A DNA stretch of 64,000 nt, taken from Tolypocladium sp. Sup5 PDA-1 (Eukaryota; Ascomycota; Sordariomycetes; Hypocreales; Ophiocordycipitaceae). The DNA lies in assembly GCA_000750105.3 (NCBI GenBank), contig JPHH03000012.1, forward strand, positions 496,001 through 560,000. The letters run 5' to 3'. Every line of letters begins with the position of its first letter. Positions within the stretch are counted from its first letter, which is position 1. The position numbers and the translations under genes were made by a program. Below, in pieces: positions 20,943-31,086 of this stretch. The notes beneath the pieces were generated by a model. It did not search any database. It had not been told where the DNA came from and saw nothing but the letters and a program-made list of their open reading frames with translations.

Positions 20943-23643
20943 ATGGAGGACTCGCTCAACATCCAGAACCTCCTCCAGACGGGGTACTTTACCACTTCGC
21001 GAGCCAAGAATCCGTGCCAGTCCGTACACTTCCCCTTCCGCCCTTTGTGCGTTGCTGACTATCGGGGATAGAACCTCGCCACAGCCGCAAACGCCCCCGC
21101 TTTCACCGCGTGTCTCGACAGCAAACAAGCACGTCCCACGGTCGCTTGACCGCAGGTCGCCCTCGCGCCGATCCTATCCACCACCTCCCAGTGTTGAAGA
21201 TGAAGTGGTTTCGCTGGCAAAGGAATATGGGACCCCCCGTACCAGTAGCGCCTCTGATGGGGAGCCACAGTCAAGAGGCGACATCGAACAGTACCCAATC
21301 ATCATGGAAGTCCACGAACATAATCCGGAGCGGCGGTTCGTGATATTGAACGAACCGCCGGATGCAAGTTCGGAAGCCAAGACAGCCGAAAGCAAGTCCC
21401 CGAGAACACCTGCACCGGAAGACAATGCCTCGTCCAAGACAGACACTGGCCGAAAGTACGAGCCCCCGGGCAAGGAACAGCCAAGAGCTGATAGTGCGAA
21501 GCCCGGCCTGCAACGAAGGAGGAGCAGACAGGATCTGCCTCCGCTGGAGACCGACATGCGCCCTACTCGGCCACCCGAGCACCACCGGAGCCGGTCCAGT
21601 GCCAGTGCCAGCCGGCCCGACTTTTTCTCTCCTCGCCAGTCGCGGCCATACGGGGACCAACTGCTCTCCCCGGAGATCATACAGAGTGGGCTTGGTGGGC
21701 GAGAGAAAGCATACCGGGGCCTGGGCCCATCATCCACCTCTGGTGGACGCTCACCAACTCGACAAAGTCATGTCGAGACGAGCGATCGAAGACGGGATGA
21801 AGAGTATTACAGGAGGAGACCAACGGGCTCCACGGCTAGGCGGTCTGAGTCGAGCTACGAAGCTGGTAAATCATCGAGAAGAATGTCAAACGAATGGTCG
21901 AGCGAATCTCGAAACCGAAAAGACCCCTCGTCGTCTCGCAGCGAAAGGAGAGACAATTCCCAGCCCTACGGGCGAAGCAATGGAGAAAAGGCAAAGGCTT
22001 CTCCGCCTCGCGCGTCTCGGGAGCCGAGCCGTTCAAGCGGTGAATACGCAAAGGATTCGCACACATATTCGTACACGCAGAACAAGCCAATCGTGGTTCA
22101 AGAAGGACGCCCGGCCGGCGCCAGCTCGGACAGGGATACCAATGGTACCGGGAAAGCCAGGTCACGCTCTCGAATGAGCACAGCGCCTCTTCCCTCGCCG
22201 AGTCAAGCGGCCTTCGCCACAGCTGCTGCGGCTGCCGCGGGTGCTGCCGCTATGACACCTCGAACCTCTGTCACATTCCTGGTAGATGGTGAACGGAAGC
22301 GGCCAGATGGCCCGAGAGCACAACTGCCATACCCGGATGATGATGATCATATTGGCCTCGGAATCGACGATGGCGATGTGGCTCCAGATCAAGTAACGCC
22401 AAGGCCGATCCCTATTGTGTCTATGCCCCAGCCCTCACCCGTCCTTACTTCGACCTCCGAACGACCGCCTGACGCGATCAAAGCGACTTCGCCAGCCGTT
22501 ACTCCCACAGCAACGCCGGGATCTTGGCAAATACCGTCTTTCGATCCCGAGAGGGACGGACTACGTGCCGACGGTGGCAGGCCAGTTGGCTCGTACCGAC
22601 GCTACTCAGAAAGCAAAGACAAAGATGGGCCAGAAGGACTCCCTGAGTGTCCTCGCATAAATCCCGTGGCCGGGATGATGGACTGGCTCACGCTGCCTCG
22701 TACAGACTTCAATATCTGTCCCACCTGCTACGAGACTGTCTTTGCCAAGTCCGAGTTTCGAACACAATTTCAACCTATGCTTCGTCCGACAGGAGAGGCC
22801 ATTGCCTGTGACTTTGGATCGTCTGCTTGGTACAGGATTGCCTGGCTCCTGACGGAGAAGCACGAAACGCCAGATTTGCGATTGTTTTACCAAATCGCGA
22901 ATGTGGTGACCTCGTCACGCGCTGAAACGTGTCCCGGCAATCGCAAAGCGGCTCGCAACTGGCTGACAGTCAAGGACCCGTACACGAAACGGCCAGTCCC
23001 TGAGTTCGCGGTTTGCTATGAGTGCGCAAGGACGGTTGAAGTTTTGCTACCAAACCTAACCGGAGCGTTCGTCCCGCTGGAGTCCAGGTCAGAGCCGACA
23101 AAGGACATCTGTGCCCTGCATTTCGCGCCAAAGAGAAAACAGTTTGTGCTGTATTTCGATGCGTTGGAAACAACATCGGATAAGGCGTTTGTGGCCAACC
23201 AGGCACCAAACATTGCAGACCTGGCCCGGGACCTGCGGCAGCTCAGCGTCGGCAGCGAGTGCCGTGAAGACAGCCCCGTACACGACGGGTACTGGCACGT
23301 CATGCAATTTCTACCCCAATTTACCGTGTGTGGCGCGTGCTTCGATGAGGTTGTCCGTCCAAAACTTGGAGAGGGAAACACGATTGTTCGGAACTTCTAC
23401 ATGGATCCGCAAAGGCTGCCGTCGGGAACGTGTCAACTCTATTCTCCGAGGATGCGAGAGATATTCCAGAAAGCCTGTCGACGGAGAGATCCCGGCTATC
23501 TGAAAGAAAAGGTGCTGGAAAGACGGAACATCGAGGCCGACATCTTCGACAAGCTTCTTAAATTGGATAGAGCACAGCGAAGCGATGCATGGACAGAGGA
23601 ACAGGTGGAAAAGCTGGTTCGGGAATGGAAGAGGTGGGAATAG
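20943..23643 (+). CDS. SR-rich disordered protein with conserved Cys-pair C-terminal region, function unknown
   Basis: Two exons (20943-20983, 21072-23643; intron 88 nt with a GCTGAC branch) give 870 residues. The true start is the short first exon, MEDSLNIQNLLQTG; the downstream frame alone also runs open upstream, which would mislead a gene caller. Residues 15-530 are low complexity, with Arg/Ser-rich, Pro-rich and an Ala run, likely disordered and phosphorylated. Residues 540-870 look folded and contain CPTC (563-566), CYEC (662-665) and CGAC (767-770), plus Cys 634, spaced as possible zinc ligands. It ends in a charged helix. From memory such proteins are named 'Ser/Arg-related nuclear matrix protein' in Hypocreales, a composition-based name. 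I assign no function. Confidence 0.8.
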
Positions 23644-24182
23644 AGAGACGGCTTTTTGGACAAGACAAAGCTTGAAGATTCTATCCAGCTACGCGATGAT
23701 GTAAGCATACCTAACGATTTAACGATGCAATGGATAAAACGGCAATAAGATAGATGGGATACTTGTCAGCAACCTGTCTTGCATGCAGTGACTTGGATCG
23801 ATGTACTTGGATCGATGTCGTCTCTATCATTGATAGAAAAGTGGAACCTGCGCCTGCCATCTCTCAATGACAGTGTTAGAATACCCACCGACTGTCCTTC
23901 GCACCGTCTGGGGTGCAACGCACCAATCACGTGTGCAGCCCCCACCCTCGCTTAAGGTACGTACCGCACGCAGGCTTAGGGTCTCCGCCCACGAAAGTGC
24001 AAGGAAAATTCCCAGGTGAAATTTATCGCGAGCCCGAATTCCAACCTCCATCTCCATCACTCAATTTCGACGCCGCACGACGACCGAGGTGAGCCGCCCG
24101 CGCCTTTGCAGCAACGACTGCCCGACCAATTCGAATCAATACTGACTCTGACTCTTCTTCAGGTCCAAGTCCCACCTTCACA
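23644..24182. promoter_or_regulatory. Promoter and leader region of ribosomal protein L4
   Basis: 539 bp between the SR-rich gene and rpl4. A CACGTG E-box lies at 23928-23933, and the last 100 bp are pyrimidine-rich with a TTCTTCAG string (about 24155-24163) that could be the acceptor of a leader intron. A leader intron is common in fungal ribosomal protein genes but is not proven here. Confidence 0.4.
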
Positions 24183-25440
24183 ATGGCTTCGCGACCTACC
24201 GTCTCCATCATCGGCAAAGATGGTGCTCCCACGGGAGCTACCCATCCCATCCCCGCCGTCTTCACCAGCCCTATCCGACCGGATATCGTCCAGCAGGTGC
24301 ACACCGGCATGGCCAAGAACAAGCGCCAGCCGTACGCCGTGAGCGAGAAGGCTGGTCACCAGACCTCTGCCGAGTCTTGGGGAACTGGTTAGTGACGCCT
24401 TGGAATACGCGGAGGGGCAGCGCAAGATGGACAACGGAGGGCCGGTTGGGAGTACCGATGGCCCTTCAAATCTGCGCTGCTGCCTCAAATAGTTGATTGA
24501 TCCTTGGGCTGACAATGGAAAACACCAGGCCGCGCTGTTGCCCGTATTCCCCGTGTCTCTGGTGGCGGTACCCACCGTGCCGGCCAGGCTGCCTTCGGTA
24601 ACATGTGCCGCTCCGGTCGCATGTTCGCCCCTACCAAGATCTGGCGCAAGTGGCACATCAAGGTCAACCAGGGCCAGAAGTAAGCAACTGTCGAACTCGT
24701 TGGATGGAGGCGGAGAAGCTAACAAGAATTCCAGGCGATATGCTACCTGCTCCGCCCTGGCTGCCTCCGCCGCTGCCCCTCTCCTGATGGCTCGTGGCCA
24801 CCAGATCATGACCATCCCCGAGGTTCCCCTCGTCGTCGACTCCGCTCTGTTCGATGCCGGTGCCATGGGCCGCACTGCCGCCTCCCTGGGTCTCCTGAAG
24901 GCCGTCGGTGCCGGTGCCGATCTCGAGAAGGTCAAGGGCTCCAAGAAGCTCCGTGCTGGCAAGGGCAAGCTCCGTGGCCGCCGCCACCGCCAGCGACGTG
25001 GTCCTCTCGTCGTCTACGCCCCCGAGACCGACGGCAAGGAGCTCGTCCAGGGCTTCCGCAACATCCCCGGTGTTGAGACGTGCCCCGTCACCTCCCTGAA
25101 CCTGCTCCAGCTGGCTCCTGGTGGCCACCTGGGCCGCTTCATCGTCTGGACCTCCGCCGCCTTCAAGGCCCTCGACGAGATCTACGGCTCCACCACCGTG
25201 CCCTCTGCCCACAAGCGCGACTTCCTGCTGCCTTCCAACGTCGTCTCCCAGGCCGACCTGACCCGCCTGATCAACAGCTCCGAAATCCAGAGCTCCCTCA
25301 ACGCCCCCAAGGGCGAGGCCATCACCCGCCGCGGCGCTGTTCAGAAGAAGAACCCTCTGCGCAACAAGCAGGTCATGCTGCGCCTGAACCCCTACGCCTC
25401 CGTGTTCGCCCAGGAGTCGCAGAAGAAGCAGCAGCAGTAA
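24183..25440 (+). CDS. rpl4: 60S ribosomal protein L4 (uL4)
   Basis: Three exons (24183-24387, 24529-24679, 24735-25440) give 353 residues. The start MASRPTVSIIGKDGAPTG and the blocks AVARIPRVSGGGTHRAGQAAFGNMCRSGRMFAPTKIWRKWH and RGHQIMTIPEVPLVV are diagnostic for eukaryotic uL4. The intron positions interrupt GTG-RAVAR and NQGQK-RYA. Exon 2 carries the internal loop that lines the polypeptide exit tunnel. The C-terminal extension is Lys/Gln-rich (KKQQQ). Codon use is strongly biased to C-ending codons, as expected for a highly expressed gene. L4 is an early-assembling large-subunit protein. Confidence 0.97.
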
Positions 25441-25709
25441 ACCAACCTCGCTGGGTGTGCAGTTGGGTTGGAAGTGTTGGAGGGCTGGAATTTCACGGTT
25501 TAGTTTCGAGGCGTAATGGCTTCTGGACGGTCGAGCTCTTGAATGAAAAAGGAGATTTGACGACTACTTCGTTTCGTCTACACTGTTCGTGATCCCATTG
25601 ATTCTGTGAGCCATTGAATCGCCAACTTGCGTAAACTCTACTAGGGTAGGTATCCATCCAATCCAGCCCCAGCCATGACGACGGGGTGCTGCTCTTGTCC
25701 TTGAGGCCG

Positions 25710-27350
25710 TTAGCAGCCTACGAAGTAGCCCAAATTTGGGACTGCTTGAGGTCTTTCTACGCTGGGAGCCGAATGCTCCTCGACGAGGTCTTCCATCTCT
25801 CTCACACTCTGAATGCGCCAAAACCCTCGTACCGCGTTTGTCAGCCTCCTGGAGCAGGCGTCTATGTTCTCGTCGCTCTCCGCAGCGAAACATAATCGCA
25901 GATACGCCCAAGCTCGCCGTTCCGTAACAGCCGGAGTTGCGCCAAACATGGAACCAGGCGCTGGCAGGACAAGATGAGGTTTGCGGGTGCATAATGGAAG
26001 TAAAGCAGCGGCTAGAGCAGGGCCATCAACGACATGACGGGGACGGTGATGCCTTTGGCCTGCCACAGGGGGTGCGCCTCAAAGTGGACGCGCACCCAGA
26101 CGAACATGCCCCCACGAGGCCAGGTGAAGGAGAGAAGGCGGGTCTTGGTGACGACGCCCCAGTCGGTGTCCGAGTCGTCTACGGGGATGGGTTGCTTGAG
26201 TTGGTAGACGCCGGCGTCGAGGATGGTGCACATGCGCATCATGCGACGCTCGTAGACGCCGCGAAGGCCCGCGAGCCAGCGGACCCAACCGCCCACCTGC
26301 CAGCCGGTAAAGGTGGCGCGTTTCTTGGGAGGGAGGGAGAGGAAGGATTTGAGAGTCTCGGGTTGAGGCCCGATGAGCACTTCGACGATCATGGATTGGA
26401 CGAAGCCGGATGGCTGTTGGGTGGAGGTTTCGGTGGTTCTGGTATTCGAGTCAGGGAAAGATGACATCGAGTAGGGGTGAATGAGAAAGAGGCATACCGT
26501 TCGAAGCGCTCGATGAAGGCGGGTTGTGCTGTGATCCAGCCCAGACAGCCAGGGCAATGGTCTTGGAGAATGTATCGAGACGAAGGACCCTCCCCTCGAT
26601 GTCGAGACTCAGATACGAGGGCACGAGGGAGTCGATGAAGCCGAAGCCACTTGGCTTGGCTGGCTTATACGGCTTGCTGGTAGGGGGCGGTTCCTGGCCC
26701 CTCGACTTTGCCTCTGCCGCAGCGGCGGAAGGAAACTGGAGGCACCAGTACGGGTCATCCTCGATGATGATGATGTCGTATTTGCAGCAGAGGGCATGTA
26801 TCTCCTCCCTTCTTTGCACGGAAAGCACGCCGCCCGTCGGGTTCTGCCCTATGCTGCGAGATTGATAGTGCCCCATCACATCGGATCGGGGTGTTGATTT
26901 GCTCACGTCACCGTGTATATGAAGTGTGGACGTCGTCCCTTGGCCGGATCCCAGTTCTCCAGCCAATCCTGTAGTCCGCCTGGGCCGGTGGCTAGCATGC
27001 CCTCCTCGTCGACCTCGACGGGCACGACCTGCACACCCCTGGGCTGGACGTTTGCGAGCGCGTTGTTGTAGACGTACAGCTCGCAGAGCAGAATGATAGG
27101 AGAGGCGGGTATCCGCCCGCTGTGTCGTACTGCAGCACCGTCGTGAGTTCGATTTTGTTTGAGGGATCGGCCTGTTGACTTGTATTTAGGACCGTGACGT
27201 GAGAGTCGGCTGGCGGCTTGGAAGGTTTGATCAATGCAGACGCCGGCCCATCGCTCGGGTCGTCGGCGGACGGTTTCCATCGTTTTGGATCTGCGACTTG
27301 GGCTTCGAGCGTTTCAAACGGAAAGTACGATGCGTTGGGAAGTCCTGTAA
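25710..27350 (-). pseudogene. Decayed PLP-dependent aromatic aminotransferase (ARO8-like)
   Basis: Protein-level similarity to the fungal class I/II aminotransferase family runs through several frames. In order it shows GLPNASYFPFETLEAQ, LQYDTAGGYPPLLS, YVYNNALANVQPRGVQVVPV, IGQNPTGGVLSVQRREEI, IIEDDPYWCLQFP, RLDTFSKTIA (the PLP-lysine motif), STQQPSGFVQ, WPRGGMFVW and LRLCFAAESDENID. It is broken in at least four ways: no recognisable N-terminus; about 170 nt missing at about 27085-27095, removing the segment between YPPLLS and YVYNN; a frameshift with loss of the phosphate-binding Arg codon right after the PLP lysine (about 26540-26556); and a 1-nt frameshift at about 26023-26033 that creates a stop. 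Two introns (26906-26854 and 26497-26439) still look spliceable. I infer a recently dead gene; sequencing error could explain at most the single-base shifts. Confidence 0.8.
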
Positions 27351-28369
27351 TTCGACAGCTCACGCGAGTTCAAGTCAGCGTTGTGACTCTTGCAACAGAT
27401 ACATGTAAATCTCGGCTGAGCATCCGGGGTAAAGTGACACAACAAATTGGACCTCCGGGCCTGGCTCCGGCCTCCACGATAGCGAGCCTTGGAACCACCA
27501 TCGACAGAACTTGGAGGGGGATAAGTCGGATCAATGGGGAGCGAGACGGCCTTTGGCTTCTTGGCCCAAACTTGCCTTATCCACCTGTTTAAGATGCCTG
27601 CCGCCACGCTACCTTAGTGTGAACCAGGGATATCAGTTATAACTTATCACACACATCCCTTCTGGTGTGCGAAGCCTCCAACCTTGTACTCGCCGCACAT
27701 TTCCCCTATTCCTTACTCTTCTTTACTATTCCTTACTATTTCTTGCCGTTACTTCGAGCAACATCGAACTGCTTGTACCTCAACTAGCAAATATATTAAG
27801 TAGCATTGTATGAACCTCTCCGAACGCGGCTTCGAGTTGGCTGTACCCATTGCAAGGTACAAAGTCGGAGCCTTCGCACACTACAAGAGGAATATTCGTT
27901 TCGAACTTGGGGTTGGTGTTCCCCGCCCCTTGACTGTGTTGAACTTAGGCTGTCTTTGCTCGTGAGCGGCGCCCACAACCCCTGGGTCGCTGACGACCTT
28001 GCTTGGTTGAGCCTTCGGCCCGTTCAGGCTGTGAATCGGGGGGTCCTACATAGAGTACTTCCTCGCCTCACCACCACCCTAGATGGGCTCCAGGACGAAG
28101 CTAGCTATCCAGGCCCGGCGCGGACGGGCCATGCCTGTCTCGTAATGAGCCGGAGTCCTTTCCGCAGGCCGCCAGGACGGCCGCTGAGCCCGGGAGTACC
28201 AACAGCGGGATGAGGTGAGCAAGGGTAGGCTCGTTATGTGCCCCAAGGCGCGTGGGTGGCCGGCTCTCCATCTCGTAGTGGCCGTCCAGCGTCCGTGGAG
28301 CGAAAATTGTATGCGATCAGTCCACTTCGGTAAGTGTTGATTCGCATCTCCACGCTAGACGTATTTCCC
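27351..28369. other. Intergenic region upstream of the dead aminotransferase
   Basis: About 1 kb. It should include the former promoter and first exon of the aminotransferase, but I cannot recognise its N-terminal sequence. A CT-rich stretch with repeated TTCCTTACT units lies at about 27708-27757. No gene is supported. Confidence 0.42.
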
Positions 28370-28708
28370 TTATTTCCACAGCAATCCCACATCGCCTCTA
28401 TAGAAGAAGCGAAAGGAAAGAAGCACTAGGACATACGGCATCGATCCGAGGATAAGTGCCTCCCGCGGGTGCTGCAGCTCCTCGCCGGTGATGCGGATGT
28501 ACACCCCCCGAGACGCCTGCGTCAGGAGCCGGGCAATAGCCCCGCCAGCGAGGGCTTGGTATACGATGGCCGATAAGTTGAAATGAGGCAAGATGAATTC
28601 CTGTACGACGACGTTTGCGAGGGTATTTCCGAGCAGGCAGACCCAAAATGCCAGGCGGCGCTCGAGTTCGGTGCGGCCGGGGCTAGGAGGGTCGGTCCTT
28701 GGAGTCAT
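28370..28708 (-). CDS. Small hypothetical membrane protein, possibly three helices
   Basis: 112 residues from the ATG at 28708. After a polar start (TPRTDPPSPGRTELERR) three hydrophobic stretches follow: AFWVCLLGNTLANVVV, AIVYQALAGGAIARLL and LGSMPYVLVLLSFRFF. Short basic or polar loops separate them. This is a more gene-like pattern than the surrounding noise, but I recognise no family. The same frame runs open upstream to 29095, where the residues look random, so I chose the ATG just ahead of the structured part. It shares strand with the FMO gene 436 bp away. It could be a small real protein, a remnant of a larger one, or chance. Confidence 0.4.
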   Translation of the reverse strand: MTPRTDPPSPGRTELERRLAFWVCLLGNTLANVVVQEFILPHFNLSAIVYQALAGGAIARLLTQASRGVYIRITGEELQHPREALILGSMPYVLVLLSFRFFYRGDVGLLWK

Positions 28709-29143
28709 GGTGGCGGGTTGGAGTATAATAATGGCCAGGGATTTAGAGGCGTTCCGACCCAGTATGGTATTGGCGTGGACAGTATGTGTATTTGCTAGCG
28801 GTGAAAATGAATTTGGCTGAGTCAATTGAGTGCAATTAAGGATTGACGGCGCGTCATACATAGCACGGTGTTGAAGGATTTTCGGCGACGTCTTTAGCGT
28901 AGGCGAACTCCGAACCTCACATCCCGGCCGGGCCGACGGTCTGGGCATTGGCCATGTGCGAGAAACGACAAATGCGCAGTCAATGTTGGTGCCTATAACT
29001 CTAGTGAAACCTGGACTGCATATGCTTTCTATTTGGTGGTCGAAGATCCCCTGAATCACGCGCTGGCCGGAGTTGTGATGTATGCCATTCATCATCCAAG
29101 CTCATCTCGATCGAATCGCTGCACAGCTTCCGCATGATTGCAG

Positions 29144-30565
29144 TCATAAATCCCCGTTGTCAAGAGCCCACTTCTCTCGATTGGGATCATAGTGCAGGCC
29201 CAGCTCGTCGAGAGTCGTTGCCTTGCTGCCCTGCCGCTCGAATCGCAGCTTCGCCTCGACGAAGACGCTTCGCTGCCAGAACAGCTCGTCGTCCCATCGC
29301 GGCGGTTCCTTCCCCACATGCTTTGCCTTCATCGCCCAGTCGTGAAGCTCGTTGATGTAATAGCCGTCTCCCAGTTGTGGGAAAACATGAAGCGACTCGC
29401 CTTCGTGCTCCTCTAGCTCCTTGCTCCACCTCTCCATCTCTTCGACGGACGGCAGTTGGAGATTGTTGGACCAGACCGCAGAAGAGATCGCGGCTTGTGC
29501 CTCGGACAGCGGCCACGGAACGGATTTCATGTTGAGCGCGGGAAAGACGAGGGTAGGGTGCTGGATGTTGAAGAGGTGCTTGTACAGGCCGTGAACGCCC
29601 TGCCCGTTTGTGACGAGTTTGTGTTGAAGCTCGGGCAAGAAGGGATAGCTGAATAGGAAGCCCGTGCAGTAGACGATGGCATCGATGTCGGTTTCGACTC
29701 TGCCGTCCTTGAATCGGACGCCTCGCTGCTCCACGAGAAACTCTTCAATCTCTTGCACCTCCTCACAGCCAGTGTGAGCCAGCTTCGCGGGCGGCGTCGG
29801 TGACCTCACGGACAGGAGAGCCTTGCCCTTGGATACCTTGTTGATTTGAAGCGCAATGTCCGTCCCCGAAGGTCCGTTTCCGACGATGATTGTCTTTTTA
29901 TCCTGGAAAGCATCCGCCGTTCGATAGTGCTTGGAATGGGTAATGACTGAAGGGTGCGCTTCGTGGAAGGGCGTGATGTTCTTGACATCTGGGATGAACG
30001 GCACCGAGTAATGTCCATTGGCGACCACGACCGCGTCAAAGGTTTCGTCAATGGCTTGGTTGTTCAGAGTTGAGTGAGCTTCGAGCCTCCACTTGTCCCG
30101 GCCGTCCTTGGGTTCGAGAGATATCTTCTCTACTTGAAAGCAGAACTTGATCAAGTGTCTGACATCCTCGGCATACTTGAGCAGATACTCCTGTATGTCC
30201 TCACGACTTGGGAATACCCAAGAGTCTTTCCGGAACTTTTGGTCGTGAAATTGCATCAAAGATCCGGGTATGTTTGCGTGGAGTTTGTCGTACATGGGAG
30301 ACGGGAAGATGGGTGCCTCATGTGACGGTGACTGGACGGGGGGGTCTGGCGGATAGAAAGGGTCCTTTTGAGGCACAGGGTACCGTCCTGGCGCAGACTT
30401 GCTGTAGTTCCAGATGCCACCGACTTCATCTTGCTGTTCAAAGACCACAACCGAGTCGAAAGTGCCTTGGGCTCGGAGGTACTTGGCCGCGGCGAGGCCG
30501 CAGGGACCAGCTCCGATAACGGCGACCTTGCTCACCTGGAAGGGCTTTGGGTTCAAGGAGCCCAT
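29144..30565 (-). CDS. Flavin-containing monooxygenase (FMO family)
   Basis: A single exon. I prefer the ATG at 30565 (context ACCATGG, 473 residues, starting MGSLNPKPF) over the in-frame ATG at 30607, which adds 14 residues in a weaker context. Domain order is FAD-binding Rossmann GAGPCGLAAAKYL (about residues 17-29), EVGGIWNY just after, an FMO-type identity stretch around SVITHSKHYR, and an NADPH-binding Rossmann GNGPSGTDIA. YCTGFLFSYPF near the C-terminus is the usual ATG-containing-motif equivalent. Length fits fungal/yeast FMOs, which oxidise thiols, other sulfur or nitrogen nucleophiles using NADPH and O2. No cluster genes lie nearby, so the substrate is unknown. It is divergent from the telomere-type protein gene. 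Confidence 0.9.
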   Translation of the reverse strand: MGSLNPKPFQVSKVAVIGAGPCGLAAAKYLRAQGTFDSVVVFEQQDEVGGIWNYSKSAPGRYPVPQKDPFYPPDPPVQSPSHEAPIFPSPMYDKLHANIPGSLMQFHDQKFRKDSWVFPSREDIQEYLLKYAEDVRHLIKFCFQVEKISLEPKDGRDKWRLEAHSTLNNQAIDETFDAVVVANGHYSVPFIPDVKNITPFHEAHPSVITHSKHYRTADAFQDKKTIIVGNGPSGTDIALQINKVSKGKALLSVRSPTPPAKLAHTGCEEVQEIEEFLVEQRGVRFKDGRVETDIDAIVYCTGFLFSYPFLPELQHKLVTNGQGVHGLYKHLFNIQHPTLVFPALNMKSVPWPLSEAQAAISSAVWSNNLQLPSVEEMERWSKELEEHEGESLHVFPQLGDGYYINELHDWAMKAKHVGKEPPRWDDELFWQRSVFVEAKLRFERQGSKATTLDELGLHYDPNREKWALDNGDL

Positions 30566-31086
30566 GGTTCCCTTGATGCGAGAAAGGACTCGGGCCACAA
30601 ATCCCATGCGGGCTGGAAGACGGCTTGGGGGAGAAGAAAGAAATCACTGCTCAACACGGTCAACACCATCTTCCGGGGACGACGGGAGCACCAAGTATAT
30701 ATACACGGCAATGACTCCCATGAGTGGATTTCGCGTGATTCTATTAGTCCGTACACCAATAATGGCATCACCAGCTGAGAACTGAGGTGATCTAATCTAA
30801 CCGAGAATCCGCCGGCGGAGCCACATGGAGCCACCCAACCACCACACCGCCTGCCGCTTGTGGGGCGTGGCCTGGAGCTTCCATCGCCGCCGCCAACTGG
30901 AGCTCGGTTGAGCTTGGAGCAAACACCACACGCAAACGACGCGACTCGAACCTTCAACAGACGCCGCCTCCGCCCACGCACCTCGATAATGACTCTCTGG
31001 CTACTTGCGACCATCTCGCAGGCGCGTTTTACGTACTAAAGCCACCCTCATGACTGCAGTGGTTCCTGCAAGCTGCGCGTCCAACC
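30566..31086. other. Divergent promoter region of the FMO and OB-fold protein genes
   Basis: 521 bp between two divergent starts; a bidirectional promoter is likely. No repeat or strong motif was seen. Confidence 0.4.

Noticed and set aside
27345..27363. GTGAGC..ACAG as an intron giving the aminotransferase an N-terminal exon
   Set aside because: Only 19 nt long, too short to splice, and the upstream sequence does not resemble the family N-terminus.
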